A DNA stretch of 64,000 nucleotides from Spirabiliibacterium pneumoniae (GTDB lineage: Bacteria; Pseudomonadota; Gammaproteobacteria; Enterobacterales; Pasteurellaceae), in the NCBI RefSeq assembly GCF_014884995.1, contig NZ_JABMII010000006.1:62001-126000 (forward strand), in the 5' to 3' direction. Each line of letters opens with the position of its first letter. Positions within the stretch are counted from its first letter, which is position 1. Positions 18,952 to 29,846 of this stretch are shown piece after piece. The notes beneath the pieces were generated by a model. The model ran no database searches. It was not told where the DNA came from and saw nothing but the letters and a program-made list of their open reading frames with translations. A program made the position numbers and the translations under genes.

Positions 18952-20502
18952 TTATTTCGCTGTTTGTTCAAAATAGTAACGACCTGTTTTTAGCGCGCTT
19001 GGGCCAAGGCGACCGTATTTGAACATCAAATACATCTCAGCAACCAAGAAGATACTGTAGATCGTACAGATTGTAATAATCGAGAACCAAAGATCGCCTG
19101 TGGTCAAATCAGAGTGCGCCACACCCACTGGCAACATATTATAAATCGCCCATGGTTGACGGCCATATTCTGTCAAGAACCAGCCACTTTCAATGGCAAT
19201 CCAAGGCAGAGGAAGACCCCATAGCAACAAATGATGTAGCCAACGTCTTTGACCTATTTTTTTACTTACCGTGGTCGCAAAGGCTGCAATCAACAACAAT
19301 ATTAGCAATCCACCTACGGCCATCATCACACGGAACGCATAGAAAGTAGGCCCTACTTTAGGAATTGTAGAAGCGGCTGCTTGTTTGATTTGCTCATCGG
19401 TTGCATCAACCACATTGTCGGTATAGCTCTTAAGCAATAAGCCAAAGCCTAAGTCTTTTTCATATTCTTTAAACTGTGCTTTCTCTGCATCAGTATAGTC
19501 ACCACTACGCAGTTTTTGCAGCAATTGGTAAGCCACCATACCGTTGCGTACACGTTGTTCATTTTCCACTTTCAAATCACGTAAGCCTGTGATTTCTTCA
19601 GTTAGTGAACGGGTTGCGATGATCCCCGCTGCATACGGAATAGAAATGGCAAAATCATTTTTCATTTCTTTCTCATTTGGAATGACAAACAAGTTCCAGT
19701 CAGCTGGTGCAGGCTCTGTATGCCATTCCCCTTCCATTGCAGCTAATTTTACAGGCTGAGCTTTACCAATATAGTAACCTGACTCATCCCCCATAATCAC
19801 CACAGAAATTATCGCGATCAAGCCGAAAGGTGCAGCGACAGAGAATGAGCGTTTAGCAAAGCCAATATCACGCCCTTTGAGCAAGTAATATGAGCTGATA
19901 CCTAATACGAAAATGGCACCACAAACATAACCTGCTGATAGTGTGTGCATAAATTTGGTTTGTGCAATTGGACTTAACCACAAATCGAGGAAGCTGGTCA
20001 TTTCCATTCGCATGGTTTCAAAATTAAATTCTGACCCTACTGGTTTTTGCATCCAGCCATTGGCCACCAAAATCCACATTGCAGAAAGGTTTGAACCAAT
20101 TGCCACGAGATAGGTTGACAACAAGTGTTTGCCTTTAGATAGGCGATCCCAACCAAAAAAGAATAGACCTACAAAGGTAGATTCCATAAAGAAGGCAAGC
20201 AACGCTTCAACCGCCAAAGGCGCGCCGAAAATATCCCCAACATAATGAGAATAGTATGACCAGTTAGTTCCAAATTGGAACTCCATAGTGATCCCAGTGG
20301 TCACCCCAAGGGCAAAGTTGATACCAAATAACTTACCCCAGAATTTGGTCATATCTTTATACACTTCTTTGCCTGTCACCACATACAAAGTTTCCATGAT
20401 CACTAAGATAAATGAAAGCCCAAGTGTTAGTGGTACAAACAAAAAGTGATAAAGTGCGGTTAATGCGAACTGCAATCGAGAGAGTTCAACAATATCTAAC
20501 AT
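18952..20502 (-). CDS. cydA: Cytochrome bd ubiquinol oxidase subunit I
   Basis: CydA carries the three hemes of cytochrome bd and oxidises ubiquinol, reducing oxygen to water without proton pumping. The 516-residue protein has His19 (in LYHFLF) and the later His in [11 protein letters not shown] as heme ligands, and the conserved [19 protein letters not shown] of the C-terminal region. The quinone-binding Q-loop lies at about 245-380 and is of normal length. It is the first gene of the operon, and the 448-base upstream region holds a perfect FNR-type site. Confidence 0.98.
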   Translation of the reverse strand: MLDIVELSRLQFALTALYHFLFVPLTLGLSFILVIMETLYVVTGKEVYKDMTKFWGKLFGINFALGVTTGITMEFQFGTNWSYYSHYVGDIFGAPLAVEALLAFFMESTFVGLFFFGWDRLSKGKHLLSTYLVAIGSNLSAMWILVANGWMQKPVGSEFNFETMRMEMTSFLDLWLSPIAQTKFMHTLSAGYVCGAIFVLGISSYYLLKGRDIGFAKRSFSVAAPFGLIAIISVVIMGDESGYYIGKAQPVKLAAMEGEWHTEPAPADWNLFVIPNEKEMKNDFAISIPYAAGIIATRSLTEEITGLRDLKVENEQRVRNGMVAYQLLQKLRSGDYTDAEKAQFKEYEKDLGFGLLLKSYTDNVVDATDEQIKQAAASTIPKVGPTFYAFRVMMAVGGLLILLLIAAFATTVSKKIGQRRWLHHLLLWGLPLPWIAIESGWFLTEYGRQPWAIYNMLPVGVAHSDLTTGDLWFSIITICTIYSIFLVAEMYLMFKYGRLGPSALKTGRYYFEQTAK

Positions 20503-20950
20503 CTCAACTCCTTGTAAACACTACAAGTTTTAGTGTTTGATTACGCAATGTAATCACCCCAGCATTTAAATCAATGCCACTTCAAAATACTCACCGCACT
20601 TTTATATTTAATGATCAATACCCCATCAATAAACAAAAAGTGTGAATAAGCAAAAATTCTATTTATCATACCTGTGATCAGACACAAAAAACAGAAATTT
20701 TAATATTTCTGTCACATTTTATTACAAAGATCAAAAAATCACGAAATGAAACCGTCTGCAAAAATTGATATAAATCAACTTTATTAAAATTTTGTTATTT
20801 TTTAACCTTATACCTTATTAAATTACTGAAGTATTTTGTTAAAATTTACGTTAATTTAATGACAAAAAATAGACATAACGGTTTTAATTTGTTACTTTTG
20901 GAACGATTATACAATTTAAAATTATCAAGTATTTTGGAAAGGGCGTTTAA
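20503..20950. promoter_or_regulatory. Regulatory region between cydA and the divergent exported protein
   Basis: This 448-base AT-rich region has no gene. It contains a 19-base inverted repeat TGATTAC-GCAAT-GTAATCA (20538-20556) in the cydA leader, an uptake signal at 20593, two direct repeats ATCAATA 11 bases apart (20614 and 20625), a perfect FNR consensus (20765-20778), and ArcA-like GTTAATTTAATG (20850-20861) next to GTTAAAATTT (20838). Only the FNR site is a strong match. Confidence 0.65.
20765..20778. promoter_or_regulatory. FNR binding site
   Basis: TTGATATAAATCAA matches the FNR consensus TTGAT-N4-ATCAA at all ten positions. It lies 263 bases upstream of cydA and 173 bases upstream of the divergent gene at 20951, so it could serve either. 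FNR control of cydAB is established in E. coli. Confidence 0.75.
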
Positions 20951-21250
20951 ATGACTCACACTATTCGATTCACTCTAGGTATGCTTTTCGGACTCGGTCT
21001 ATTAGCATTCAATGCACAAGCAGAGCAATTGCCAAGCCAATGCAAAAAGCTATTCACCGAAACAGAGCAACTGATCAAAGAAGCTGAACAACAACCTGGC
21101 ACCCACACCCAATTCACTTCAATCAAAAACAAATTATCACAAAGCAAAAAACAAATTTTGGCGCTTGAACGTGAAGTCCAAATTAAAAGTTGCGACAAAG
21201 GTTTAACCGCACTTAACAATCTGAAAAACAAAGACATCAGCAATAACTGA
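20951..21250 (+). CDS. Small exported protein of unknown function
   Basis: The 99-residue product has a classical signal peptide (about 1-24, ending Ala-Gln-Ala) and a mature part rich in Lys, Gln and Glu that is probably helical. Two cysteines (in LPSQCKK and IKSCDKG) may form a disulfide. It resembles the short DUF5339-like exported proteins seen in Pasteurellaceae, but I am not certain of the family. The start has a GGAAAGGG site. It diverges from cydA and shares its control region, and converges with ruvB, whose stop is two bases away. An uptake signal lies near its 3' end (21206). Confidence 0.72.
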   Translation: MTHTIRFTLGMLFGLGLLAFNAQAEQLPSQCKKLFTETEQLIKEAEQQPGTHTQFTSIKNKLSQSKKQILALEREVQIKSCDKGLTALNNLKNKDISNN

Positions 21251-21252
21251 TA

Positions 21253-22266
21253 TTAACGTTTGTCTTCAGGGCAATTAAGCCCTAAGTGCAAGTATGTCTG
21301 CGCTGTGGCTACACGCCCACGAGGCGTGCGCTGCAAAAAGCCACGCTGAATTAAAAAAGGCTCAAGCACATCTTCAATTGTCTCTCTCTCTTCACCAATC
21401 GCTGCCGCAAGGCTATCTAACCCTACAGGCCCTCCTGCAAATTGTCCTGTTAATGCCAGTAATAATTTACGATCCAAATAATCAAACCCTTGATGATCAA
21501 TATCTAGCATTTTCAGTGCATCTTGCGCCACACTAAGCGTGATCTCACCTTGATTTTTGACATCTGCATAATCTCGCACACGGCGTAACAAACGGTTAGC
21601 AATGCGTGGCGTACCACGTGAGCGTTTAGCCACCTCAAGCGCCGCTTGTTCTTTGAGTTTCAAGCCCAAACAATGACTAGAGCGTTCAACAATCAAGGTG
21701 AGATCCTCAATGGAATAAAATTCCAAACGTTGCACAATGCCAAAACGATCGCGCAATGGCGAGGTTAATGATCCTGCACGGGTTGTGGCACCAACCAATG
21801 TAAAAGGAGGCAAATCCAATTTGATCGAGCGTGCTGCTGGCCCTTCACCAATCATAATATCAAGTTGATAATCTTCCATCGCAGGGTAAAGCACTTCTTC
21901 AATTGCAGGAGAAAGACGGTGGATTTCATCGATAAACAGCACATCATGCGCTTCCAAATTGGTCAACATGGCAGCCAAATCACCTGCTTTTTCTAACACT
22001 GGTCCTGAAGTGGTGCGGATATTCACACCCATTTCATTGGCAATGATATTGGCCAACGTGGTTTTACCAAGCCCTGGCGGACCGAAAATTAACAAATGAT
22101 CGAGCGCATCTTGGCGCAACTTTGCGGCTTGAATAAAGATCTCCATCTGCGCGCGCACCGCACTTTGCCCGATGTAGTCTTGCAATAATTTAGGGCGAAT
22201 GGCGCGGTCAATAGTATCTTCCCCGCCAAGATCGGCCGCGCTAATAATTCTATCCGCTTCTATCAT
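21253..22266 (-). CDS. ruvB: Holliday junction branch-migration ATPase RuvB
   Basis: RuvB is the hexameric AAA+ motor that, with RuvA, drives branch migration at Holliday junctions. The 337-residue protein has Walker [13 protein letters not shown] at about 63-74, Walker B LFIDEIH, sensor 1 in VGATTRAG and the winged-helix C-terminal domain with LQRTPRGR. It follows ruvA by 7 bases at the end of the aspS-ruvB operon. Confidence 0.99.
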   Translation of the reverse strand: MIEADRIISAADLGGEDTIDRAIRPKLLQDYIGQSAVRAQMEIFIQAAKLRQDALDHLLIFGPPGLGKTTLANIIANEMGVNIRTTSGPVLEKAGDLAAMLTNLEAHDVLFIDEIHRLSPAIEEVLYPAMEDYQLDIMIGEGPAARSIKLDLPPFTLVGATTRAGSLTSPLRDRFGIVQRLEFYSIEDLTLIVERSSHCLGLKLKEQAALEVAKRSRGTPRIANRLLRRVRDYADVKNQGEITLSVAQDALKMLDIDHQGFDYLDRKLLLALTGQFAGGPVGLDSLAAAIGEERETIEDVLEPFLIQRGFLQRTPRGRVATAQTYLHLGLNCPEDKR

Positions 22267-22273
22267 CTTTCAC

Positions 22274-22879
22274 CTATATCGCACTTTTTAGCGCATCACG
22301 AATCAGCATTTCGCAACTTACACCAGCCTTCGCCACGCGTTTGACCATTTTTTCCGCCTCTTGCCCTTTGTAGCCAAGCGCCATTAATGCAGCCACCGCT
22401 TCAGTGATAGGATCATCATCAAGCGGTTGTGTATTTGGCACAGCAGATAAGTCATCAACAAAAAACACGGGTTTGACGTCTTTGAATTTCCCTTTCAGCT
22501 CCACCAACAAGCGCTCGGCGGTTTTTTTGCCTACGCCTGGGATTTTCACCAATTTGGAAAGTTCTTCACGCTCAATCGCATAGGAAAACTCATCAGCCGA
22601 CATCGCCGATAAAATGGCGAGTGCCAATTTAGGACCTACACCGTTGGTTTTGATCAGCTCACGGAACAAAGTGCGGTCGCGCTTTTGCATAAAGCCAAAC
22701 AAGAAGTGCGCATCTTCCCGCACCACAAGATGAGTGAATAAACACGCACTGTTGCCCGTTTCAGGCAATTGGTAAAAACTGGTCATCGGCAGCAAAAGCT
22801 CATAGCCCACCCCGTTAACGTCAAGCAAAATTTCAGGGGGTTGCTTTTCGATTAAAATACCTTGTAAACGCCCTATCAT
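22274..22879 (-). CDS. ruvA: Holliday junction recognition protein RuvA
   Basis: RuvA binds four-way junctions as a tetramer and loads RuvB. The product (201 residues from the preferred start) has an N-terminal OB fold from MIGRLQG, two helix-hairpin-helix motifs ([16 protein letters not shown] and [16 protein letters not shown]) and a C-terminal RuvB-binding domain. Two adjacent ATG codons exist; I choose the second (22879) because AAGG then lies six bases upstream and it matches the family start. Uptake signal at 22669. Confidence 0.98.
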   Translation of the reverse strand: MIGRLQGILIEKQPPEILLDVNGVGYELLLPMTSFYQLPETGNSACLFTHLVVREDAHFLFGFMQKRDRTLFRELIKTNGVGPKLALAILSAMSADEFSYAIEREELSKLVKIPGVGKKTAERLLVELKGKFKDVKPVFFVDDLSAVPNTQPLDDDPITEAVAALMALGYKGQEAEKMVKRVAKAGVSCEMLIRDALKSAI

Positions 22880-22938
22880 CATCGTCCTTGGAAAAATTAT
22901 GTACTTATAGCATAAATAAAAACTGTATAAATATCCAG

Positions 22939-23508
22939 TTATTTTTCTGCCTTCAAGCGAAAACGCCCGTGACTGTACCGTGCTTTAAGTGTAAGCGCGC
23001 TGGTATTTTGCATGTTGAGCGCTTGATTGATCTGTTGTGAATGCAGCGTACTGTGCGCGTGTGTGATGGCAATGGCGAGAGCGTCGGCGGCGTCTGCTTG
23101 TGGAGAGGCGGAGAGTTGGAGCATGGCGCTGACCATGTGCTGCACCTGTGCTTTATCCGCCGACCCGATTCCCACCACCGTTTGCTTCACCAGCCGTGCG
23201 GCATATTCAAACACAGGCAACTCGTGGTTGACCGCTGCCACAATCGCCGCGCCGCGCGCTTGCCCTAGCTTGAGCGCGGAGTCAGCATTGCGTGCCATAA
23301 ACACCTGCTCAATAGCGAATATATCAGGCTGAAACTGTGCGATAATCTCACTCACGCCCGCGTAAATGCGCTTAAGGCGGCTCGGCAGATCATCCACATT
23401 GGTACGGATTGCACCACTGCCGAGATAAGTCAACTGCTTGCCTGTTTGGCGAATCACGCCATAGCCCGTCACACGCGAACCAGGGTCAATGCCGAGAATG
23501 ATCGCCAT
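22939..23508 (-). CDS. ruvC: Holliday junction resolvase RuvC
   Basis: RuvC cleaves Holliday junctions as a dimer. The 189-residue protein begins [17 protein letters not shown] with catalytic Asp7, keeps Glu in FAIEQVFM and the acidic pair in [16 protein letters not shown]. It is somewhat longer at the C terminus than the E. coli protein (173), with a basic tail after residue 165. It lies five bases after yebC and 60 bases before ruvA. Confidence 0.98.
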   Translation of the reverse strand: MAIILGIDPGSRVTGYGVIRQTGKQLTYLGSGAIRTNVDDLPSRLKRIYAGVSEIIAQFQPDIFAIEQVFMARNADSALKLGQARGAAIVAAVNHELPVFEYAARLVKQTVVGIGSADKAQVQHMVSAMLQLSASPQADAADALAIAITHAHSTLHSQQINQALNMQNTSALTLKARYSHGRFRLKAEK

Positions 23509-23513
23509 ATTTA

Positions 23514-24254
23514 TTACAACAACGCGGCCACTTCGTCGCTGATCTCGGCGTTGTGATAGACGTTTTGCACGTCATCACAATCTTCAAGCATATCCACTAA
23601 GCGCATCAATTTAGGCGCACTGTCTGCGTCTAACTCCACACTCGTCGATGGAATCATAGTCACTTCGGCTTCACTGATCTTAAAGCCAGCGGCTTCAATC
23701 GCATCGCGCACCGCACTTAGCTCTTCCCATGCGGTGTAAACTTCAAAGCTGCCGTCATCTTGGCCTTGAATATCTTCCGCGCCTGCTTCAAGGGCGGCGT
23801 CCATCAAGGCTTCTTCGTCGCCTTCATCCACTAAAATTAAGCCTTTTTTGCTGAAAAGATACGCAACAGACCCATCTGTACCAAGATTACCGCCTGTTTT
23901 GGTGAATGCGTGGCGCACTTCAGAAACGGTGCGGTTACGATTATCACTCAAGCACTCAACATACACCGCGGTGCCTGCTGGGCCATAACCTTCATAGATA
24001 ATGGTTTCCATGTTGGAGTCATCTTCGCCACCAGCGCCGCGTTGAATCGCACGGTTGATGGTATCACGAGTCATATTACTGGCCAGCGCTTTGTCCACTG
24101 CGGTTCGCAGGCGTGGGTTTGAACTGATATCCGCACCACCAATTTTGGCCGCGGTAACCAACTCACGAATCAGCTTGGTAAAAATTTTGCCACGCTTTGC
24201 ATCTTGCGCCGCTTTACGGTGTTTAATGTTTGCCCACTTACTGTGACCTGCCAT
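23514..24254 (-). CDS. yebC: YebC/PmpR-family protein
   Basis: YebC-family proteins are cytoplasmic; members were described as transcription regulators, and recent work on the family links them to relief of ribosome stalling. The 246-residue product starts [22 protein letters not shown] with the canonical N terminus and has the typical acidic second domain ([13 protein letters not shown], then MEAAL-type segment). The start codon overlaps the nudB stop by one base. It lies immediately before ruvC as in most gammaproteobacteria. Confidence 0.97.
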   Translation of the reverse strand: MAGHSKWANIKHRKAAQDAKRGKIFTKLIRELVTAAKIGGADISSNPRLRTAVDKALASNMTRDTINRAIQRGAGGEDDSNMETIIYEGYGPAGTAVYVECLSDNRNRTVSEVRHAFTKTGGNLGTDGSVAYLFSKKGLILVDEGDEEALMDAALEAGAEDIQGQDDGSFEVYTAWEELSAVRDAIEAAGFKISEAEVTMIPSTSVELDADSAPKLMRLVDMLEDCDDVQNVYHNAEISDEVAALL

Positions 24255-24709
24255 TATAAATCCTCTTTGTTGTTACGTTTTAAAATAAATTCTTCAATTG
24301 CTTGCGCATTATTCCATGATTTGGTGCGCCTAACCGCACTTTGAGCATCCAGCCATTGATAAGCATTATGTTCACTCAAGGTCAATGGCTGATGCTGACT
24401 CAGCGGTAATAAAAACCAATGTTCGCGACATGTGTTCACGCCTGGAGCATAGCGGTGCTTGAACTGTTGAAAAATCTCAAACTCCACCTCTTTTTGACAA
24501 TCGTATAATTCAATTGTCTCATCAGCAAGCCCTAACTCTTCTTTAAGCTCTCGCCGTGCAGCTTGCGCGGGGGTTTCGTTGTGTTCTAAGCTGCCCGTGA
24601 CCGATTGCCAAAAAGTGCGATCATCATTGCGTCGGAGCAATAACACTGCACCTGTACTGGGGTCATAAACCACCACTAATACACTTTCAGGCTGTTTAAA
24701 AATTTTCAC
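24254..24709 (-). CDS. nudB: Dihydroneopterin triphosphate diphosphatase
   Basis: NudB is a Nudix hydrolase that removes pyrophosphate from dihydroneopterin triphosphate in folate synthesis. The 151-residue protein has the Nudix box [22 protein letters not shown] at about 37-58 with the REXXEE-type core in RRELKEELG. The start is GTG, 14 bases inside the end of the upstream gene. It sits between the DUF3298-like gene and yebC, fully embedded in the operon. Confidence 0.94.
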   Translation of the reverse strand: MKIFKQPESVLVVVYDPSTGAVLLLRRNDDRTFWQSVTGSLEHNETPAQAARRELKEELGLADETIELYDCQKEVEFEIFQQFKHRYAPGVNTCREHWFLLPLSQHQPLTLSEHNAYQWLDAQSAVRRTKSWNNAQAIEEFILKRNNKEDL

Positions 24710-25562
24710 TAAAATTAATCGATTTTATGCTGTCTGCTAAAAACTCAGATTTCACCACGCCAAAAAGCGTTTGATATGGCAAAATCAAATTAATTTCACC
24801 TTCGACATAAGAGCCCAATGCATACGGTGGAAATTTAAACTCAATACCACGATAGGTGAATGTGAAATTAAAATCATCAGCGGCAAAAGTATCTTTATAG
24901 TCATTTAAGCGTTCTCGCGCGATAGTATCTACATCTGTTGCACCATCAACACCTTGATTTTCAGCTTTGATATAATCTACATAAGCCGCTTTAAGCAAGT
25001 TAAGCAACACTGAACGTTGACCAGGCTCAACAATATTATCTATGCTTAAGCGTGTTTGACTATTTAAATCAAAATTAGTAAACGTTGTCGAGCCAAATCC
25101 ATGTGCACCACCTTGAAACACATAAAAATCTTCACTAAACATAGCAATATTACCACGCTGTCCTAAAAAGTGCGGCGCGTAATAGCTTTCCCAGCCGATT
25201 AACGCATCTTCACCTGACAACACTTTTTTAACACTTTCTAGCTGTACTTTTGCTAACGTTGCAAGATCAAGTTTTGCAAATTCAACCTGTTTTTGTTTAA
25301 TTACTTTTTCATCAAGATCAAAAGGTAAAACAGGCTCTAAGTAATTTCTTGCATTCTCCTCAAAATAACTATCTAACCATGCTTGCCCTGTTTTTAGAGT
25401 CACAACTTGAAGTGCATAACAGTGTAAATCGGGTTTCTCCATACACGCTTTTTCAGCTGTTAACTGCACCGGCTTCACATCCAGCAGCGGTGTTTGCGCC
25501 TGAACAGCAGTTGCACTAAGTAAAAGTGCGGTCAGCGCGGTTAATTTCAAAGACGTTTTCAT
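24696..25562 (-). CDS. Exported DUF3298/RsiV-like protein of unknown function
   Basis: The 288-residue precursor has a clear signal peptide (about 1-22, ending Val-Gln-Ala). The mature part has the features of the DUF3298/RsiV-type fold: a segment YVFQGGAHGFGSTTFTNFDL with the Gly-Gly-Ala-His motif, and a C-terminal KFPPYALGSYVEGEINLILPY. Members include sigma-factor-associated lysozyme sensors and peptidoglycan deacetylase-linked domains, but this one is free-standing and its role is unknown. Two cysteines lie early in the mature part. It lies 2 bases after aspS and overlaps nudB by 14 bases. Uptake signal in the signal-peptide region (25524). Confidence 0.82.
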   Translation of the reverse strand: MKTSLKLTALTALLLSATAVQAQTPLLDVKPVQLTAEKACMEKPDLHCYALQVVTLKTGQAWLDSYFEENARNYLEPVLPFDLDEKVIKQKQVEFAKLDLATLAKVQLESVKKVLSGEDALIGWESYYAPHFLGQRGNIAMFSEDFYVFQGGAHGFGSTTFTNFDLNSQTRLSIDNIVEPGQRSVLLNLLKAAYVDYIKAENQGVDGATDVDTIARERLNDYKDTFAADDFNFTFTYRGIEFKFPPYALGSYVEGEINLILPYQTLFGVVKSEFLADSIKSINFSENF

Positions 25563-25564
25563 GC

Positions 25565-27334
25565 TTAATCCTTTTGTTTCACAACACTGATAGCCAACTC
25601 ATTTAATGCTTGCGCATTGCCAAAACTTGGCGCGTCGGTCAATAAACAGGCTGCTGCCGTGGTTTTCGGGAAGGCAATTACATCACGGATGTTGTCAGTG
25701 CCTGTGAGTAGCATCGTTAAACGGTCTAAGCCAAAGGCCAAACCTGCGTGTGGCGGTGTACCAAATTTCAACGCATCAAGCAAGAAGCCAAATTTTTCAC
25801 GTTGTTCTTGCTCGTCAATGCCTAAAATACGGAACACGGTTTGCTGCATCACAGGGTCAAAAATCCGCACGGAACCGCCACCGACTTCATAGCCGTTAAT
25901 TACCATGTCATAGGCATTCGCCACAGCTTGCGTTGGATCTTGCTCCAGTTGCTCTGGCGTTGCGTTAGCTGGCGACGTGAATGGGTGGTGCATCGCGGCA
26001 AGATTGCCCTCATCGTCACGCTCAAACATTGGGAAGTCGATAACCCACAGCGGTTTCCATTCATCAAGTGCGGTCAAGCCACAATCCCGTCCGAGTTTCA
26101 AGCGCAATGCGCCCATCGCATCGGTGACGATTTTGTAAGTATCCGCACCGAAGAAGATAATGTCACCTGTTTGCGCGCCCACTCTCTCGAGCACCGCACT
26201 TAACACCTCAGGGCTTAAGAATTTGGCAATTGGGCTTTGCACGCCGTCCACGCCTGCATTGATGTCGTTGACTTTCATCCACGCCAGTCCTTTCGCGCCA
26301 TAAATGCCGACAAACTGAGTGTATTCATCAATTTGTTTGCGCGTGATGGTGTTGCCATTTGGCACACGGATCGCAGCAATGCGCCCGTTTGGATCATTGG
26401 CCGGACCGCTGAACACCTTGAAATCCACAGCTTTAAGCAAATCCGCCACGTCCACCATTTCTAGCGGATTGCGTAAATCTGGCTTATCTGAGCCAAAGCG
26501 GCGCATGGCTTCTGCAAAGGTCATCACTGGGAAGTTGCCCAAATCCACGCCCAAAATTTCTTGCCACAAGCCTTTGACCATCTCTTCCATCACGTCACGC
26601 ACATCTTGCGCGCTCATGAAAGAGGTTTCCACATCAATTTGGGTAAATTCTGGCTGGCGGTCGGCGCGTAAATCTTCATCGCGGAAGCATTTAACAATTT
26701 GATAGTAGCGGTCAAAACCCGACATCATCAGCAACTGTTTAAACAATTGTGGTGATTGTGGCAGGGCGTAGAATTTGCCTTTGTGTACGCGGCTTGGCAC
26801 GAGGTAGTCACGCGCGCCTTCTGGTGTGGCTTTGGTCAACATTGGTGTTTCAATATCCAAAAAGCCGTGGCTGTCCATAAAACGACGCACGAAGCTGGTG
26901 ATGCGGGCACGGGTTTTGATACGATCAGCCATTTCAGGGCGACGCAAATCCAAATAGCGGTATTTCAAACGCTGTTCTTCGGTATTATTTTGGTTGAAAT
27001 CCAGTGGCAGAACCTCAGAGGCATTAAATACGCGCACCGCTTTAGCGGAGACTTCCACTTCACCCGTGGTCATATTCTTGTTCACTTGATTATCAGGGCG
27101 CGCTTGCACATCGCCCACCACTTGAATACAAAATTCACCACGCAGACGTGAGGCCGCTTCAAACGCCTCTTGATTGGCAGGGTCAACAAACACCTGCACA
27201 ATGCCTTGACGATCGCGCATATCCAAGAAAATCAAGCCACCTAAATCGCGACGGCGGTGTACCCAACCACTTAAGGTTACTTCCTGCCCAACATTTGTGG
27301 CATTTAAATCACCACAATAATGTGTTCTCATCAT
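25565..27334 (-). CDS. aspS: Aspartyl-tRNA synthetase
   Basis: AspS charges tRNA-Asp with aspartate. From the chosen ATG at 27334 it has 589 residues, close to the E. coli length (590), and begins [10 protein letters not shown]; the next ATG (27331) is equally possible. An AAGGA site lies 8 bases upstream, and an in-frame extension further upstream has no conserved residues. The class II motifs are visible: [16 protein letters not shown] (motif 2) and [13 protein letters not shown] (motif 3), with the bacterial GAD insertion between. It heads the operon running to ruvB. Uptake signals at 26066 and 26193. Confidence 0.99.
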   Translation of the reverse strand: MMRTHYCGDLNATNVGQEVTLSGWVHRRRDLGGLIFLDMRDRQGIVQVFVDPANQEAFEAASRLRGEFCIQVVGDVQARPDNQVNKNMTTGEVEVSAKAVRVFNASEVLPLDFNQNNTEEQRLKYRYLDLRRPEMADRIKTRARITSFVRRFMDSHGFLDIETPMLTKATPEGARDYLVPSRVHKGKFYALPQSPQLFKQLLMMSGFDRYYQIVKCFRDEDLRADRQPEFTQIDVETSFMSAQDVRDVMEEMVKGLWQEILGVDLGNFPVMTFAEAMRRFGSDKPDLRNPLEMVDVADLLKAVDFKVFSGPANDPNGRIAAIRVPNGNTITRKQIDEYTQFVGIYGAKGLAWMKVNDINAGVDGVQSPIAKFLSPEVLSAVLERVGAQTGDIIFFGADTYKIVTDAMGALRLKLGRDCGLTALDEWKPLWVIDFPMFERDDEGNLAAMHHPFTSPANATPEQLEQDPTQAVANAYDMVINGYEVGGGSVRIFDPVMQQTVFRILGIDEQEQREKFGFLLDALKFGTPPHAGLAFGLDRLTMLLTGTDNIRDVIAFPKTTAAACLLTDAPSFGNAQALNELAISVVKQKD

Positions 27335-27423
27335 TTTTTTATCCTTTGTTTTAAAGAGGTTTAACTGGTCGATTATAGCTGAATTTACACTCGGTTTGAA
27401 CACGTTTTTATCCAAACCGCACT

Positions 27424-27975
27424 TTACTTCCGTTGTGCCAAAAAGTGCGGTAGTGCCGCGATGGAGTCCAGCACCGCATCGGCAAGGAGCTCATCTTGTA
27501 GGGAGACCGCTTTGCCTGTGCGTACCAAAATATTACAACCAATGCCTGCCTGAAGACCTGCTTGAATATCCGCCAGCTTATCACCGATCATCACCGATTG
27601 CGTAGGATCAATATCCAGCTCGGCGATGGCTTGCAATAGCATACCTGGCGCAGGTTTGCGACAATCGCATGCTACGGCATACTCTCCTTTCCCCTCAGGC
27701 AAGTGCGGGCAGTAATAGATGCCGTCTAAATCCACACCTCGATCGGCCAACGACCAATCCATCCATTCAGTCAAAGACAAAAACTGCTGCTCACTAAATA
27801 ACCCGCGCGCAATGCCCGATTGATTGGTCACCAGCACCAGCAAATATCCCATTTTTTTTAAGCTGATCAACGCCTCAATGCTGCCGTCGATAAAGGTAAA
27901 ATCATCAATTTTATGGACATAACCGTAATCAACATTGAGCGTGCCGTCACGGTCTAAAAAGATTGCTTTGTTCAT
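27424..27975 (-). CDS. gmhB: D-glycero-beta-D-manno-heptose 1,7-bisphosphate 7-phosphatase
   Basis: GmhB dephosphorylates heptose bisphosphate in ADP-heptose synthesis for the LPS inner core. The 183-residue HAD-family enzyme has FLDRDGTLN with the catalytic Asp8 and Asp10, the Thr/Ser loop LVTNQSG, and the zinc site [20 protein letters not shown] (Cys-X-His and Cys-X-Cys). An inverted pair of uptake signals (27416 and 27443) overlaps its 3' end and may act as terminator. It diverges from metN, as gmhB does beside metNIQ in E. coli. Confidence 0.97.
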   Translation of the reverse strand: MNKAIFLDRDGTLNVDYGYVHKIDDFTFIDGSIEALISLKKMGYLLVLVTNQSGIARGLFSEQQFLSLTEWMDWSLADRGVDLDGIYYCPHLPEGKGEYAVACDCRKPAPGMLLQAIAELDIDPTQSVMIGDKLADIQAGLQAGIGCNILVRTGKAVSLQDELLADAVLDSIAALPHFLAQRK

Positions 27976-28065
27976 GCCTACCTACTTTATGACAAATTTT
28001 TGTCTATTATGCGGTATTTTATAGCATATTGGCGCAACTTTTTTGCGCCTAAGAGAAAATAGTGA

Positions 28066-28093
28066 TTGACATAGCTATCTAGACGTCTAAAAT
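28066..28093 (+). promoter_or_regulatory. metNIQ promoter with MetJ operator in the spacer
   Basis: TTGACA (28066-28071) and TAAAAT (28088-28093) are 16 bases apart, a strong sigma-70 promoter. The spacer carries two adjacent 8-base met boxes: AGCTATCT (28073-28080, five of eight) and AGACGTCT (28081-28088, perfect). MetJ with S-adenosylmethionine bound here would block RNA polymerase directly. Confidence 0.9.
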
Positions 28094-28125
28094 GACCAAA
28101 ATCATTATTTTTATTGTAGGGCTTT

Positions 28126-29160
28126 ATGATTAAGCTAAAAAACATTAACAAAGTCTTCAGTGTCGACGGGCGCACGCTGACCGCACTTGATAATGTCAAT
28201 TTGGAGATTCCCAAAGGGCAAATCTGTGGTGTGATTGGCGCCTCAGGTGCGGGCAAAAGCACCTTGATTCGCTGCGCCAATTTACTTGAAACGCCTACCA
28301 GCGGGCAAGTGTTTGTAGACGGCGAAGAACTTACTGCGATGACCAATAGCCAGCTAATCAAAGCGCGGCGTAACATTGGCATGATCTTCCAACATTTTAA
28401 CCTGCTCAGTAGCCGTACTGTGTTTGGCAATGTGGCACTGCCGTTGGAGTTGCTGGGCGAGAGCAAAGCCACAATCAAACAAAAAGTGGATGATTTGCTT
28501 GCACTTGTGGGGCTGGCGGATAAAAAAGACGCCTACCCTAGCAACCTTTCAGGCGGGCAAAAGCAGCGTGTGGCGATTGCACGCGCACTGGCGTCAAATC
28601 CAAAAGTCTTGCTGTGCGACGAAGCCACCAGTGCGTTGGACCCAGCCACCACACACTCTATTTTGGATTTATTGCAAGAGATCAATCAAAAACTGGGCTT
28701 AACTATTTTGCTGATCACGCACGAAATGGAAGTGGTTAAGCAAATCTGTCACCATGTGGTGGTGATTGATAAAGGTCAACTAATTGAACAAGGCAGCGTG
28801 AGTGAAATCTTCTCCAATCCCAAAACAGATCTTGCCAAGCGATTTATCAAATCCACCGTGCGCATCAATTTACCTAAAGAGTATATTGATCAACTCTCCA
28901 GCTCGCCGAAAGGACCTAACTCATGGCCAATCATTAAATTTGAATTCACTGGCCGCTCGGTGGACGCGCCACTGCTTTCTCAGGCGTCGAAAAAATTTGG
29001 TGTGGAGCTGAGTATTTTAGTGTCACAAATTGACTATATCGGTGGTGTAAAATTCGGCTTTACTATCGCTGAGGTGGAAGGTCCAGAAGATGCCATTGAG
29101 CAGACCAAAATTTATTTAATGGAGCACAATGTGCGTGTTGAGGTGCTAGGCTATGTTTGA
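28126..29160 (+). CDS. metN: Methionine ABC transporter ATPase MetN
   Basis: MetN energises uptake of D- and L-methionine. The 344-residue protein has Walker [10 protein letters not shown] at about 38-46, signature [16 protein letters not shown], Walker [14 protein letters not shown] and H-loop LLITHE. The C-terminal 75 residues form the NIL/ACT-like domain that binds methionine for transinhibition. The stop overlaps the metI start by 8 bases. It is controlled by the MetJ operator 33 bases upstream of the start. Confidence 0.98.
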   Translation: MIKLKNINKVFSVDGRTLTALDNVNLEIPKGQICGVIGASGAGKSTLIRCANLLETPTSGQVFVDGEELTAMTNSQLIKARRNIGMIFQHFNLLSSRTVFGNVALPLELLGESKATIKQKVDDLLALVGLADKKDAYPSNLSGGQKQRVAIARALASNPKVLLCDEATSALDPATTHSILDLLQEINQKLGLTILLITHEMEVVKQICHHVVVIDKGQLIEQGSVSEIFSNPKTDLAKRFIKSTVRINLPKEYIDQLSSSPKGPNSWPIIKFEFTGRSVDAPLLSQASKKFGVELSILVSQIDYIGGVKFGFTIAEVEGPEDAIEQTKIYLMEHNVRVEVLGYV

Positions 29161-29818
29161 TCGATTAACGCCGCAAGTTTGGAATATGATTGGGCAAGCC
29201 ACCCTTGAAACACTGTATATGGTGTTTGTTTCTGGCTTGATTGCAACAGTACTTGCGATCCCACTCGGGGTGATTTTATTTATTTCTCGCAAAGGGCAAA
29301 TTCGCCAAAATATGAAGCTGTACCGCACTTTGAGTATGGCAGTGAATATTGGGCGGGCCATTCCGTTTGTGATTTTACTGTTTTGGATCATTCCCTTTAC
29401 CCGCGCGGTGGTGGGCACCAGCATCGGCACCACAGCGGCAATTGTGCCACTGACCGTCTCCGCTGTGCCGTTTATCGCACGCTTGGTGGAAGGCTCTCTG
29501 ATTGAAATCCCAAGTGGGCTAACCGAAGCAGCGCGCGCGATGGGCGCAAGCAATTTACAAATCATCACGAAGTTTTTATTGCCTGAGGCACTGCCAGGCT
29601 TGATTAATGGCATCACCATTACATTAGTCGCGCTGGTTAACTACTCTGCTATGGCCGGCATCGTTGGCGGCGGTGGATTAGGTGATGTGGCCATTCGTTA
29701 TGGTTATCAAACCCATGTGCCTGAAATTTTAACCACCGTGGTTATCATTTTGGTTATCATGGTACAAATCATTCAATTTGTAGGGGACAGCCTTGTTCGC
29801 TACGTTGATCATCGTTAA
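29153..29818 (+). CDS. metI: Methionine ABC transporter permease MetI
   Basis: MetI is the inner-membrane channel of the methionine importer, normally a homodimer. The 221-residue protein has five predicted membrane segments and the coupling loop [25 protein letters not shown]. It overlaps metN by 8 bases and is followed by metQ after 28 bases. Confidence 0.98.
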   Translation: MFDRLTPQVWNMIGQATLETLYMVFVSGLIATVLAIPLGVILFISRKGQIRQNMKLYRTLSMAVNIGRAIPFVILLFWIIPFTRAVVGTSIGTTAAIVPLTVSAVPFIARLVEGSLIEIPSGLTEAARAMGASNLQIITKFLLPEALPGLINGITITLVALVNYSAMAGIVGGGGLGDVAIRYGYQTHVPEILTTVVIILVIMVQIIQFVGDSLVRYVDHR

Positions 29819-29846
29819 ACCCAATGTCTATAAAAGGAAGTTAATT

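Noticed and set aside
20838-20861. ArcA binding site upstream of cydA
   Set aside because: GTTAATTTAATG and GTTAAAATTT look ArcA-like, but the region is so AT-rich that such matches are expected by chance; kept only as a note in the region entry.
27987-28478. Minus-strand open frame overlapping the metNIQ promoter and metN start
   Set aside because: It runs antisense through the MetJ operator and metN with no conserved sequence; the opposite strand explains the openness.
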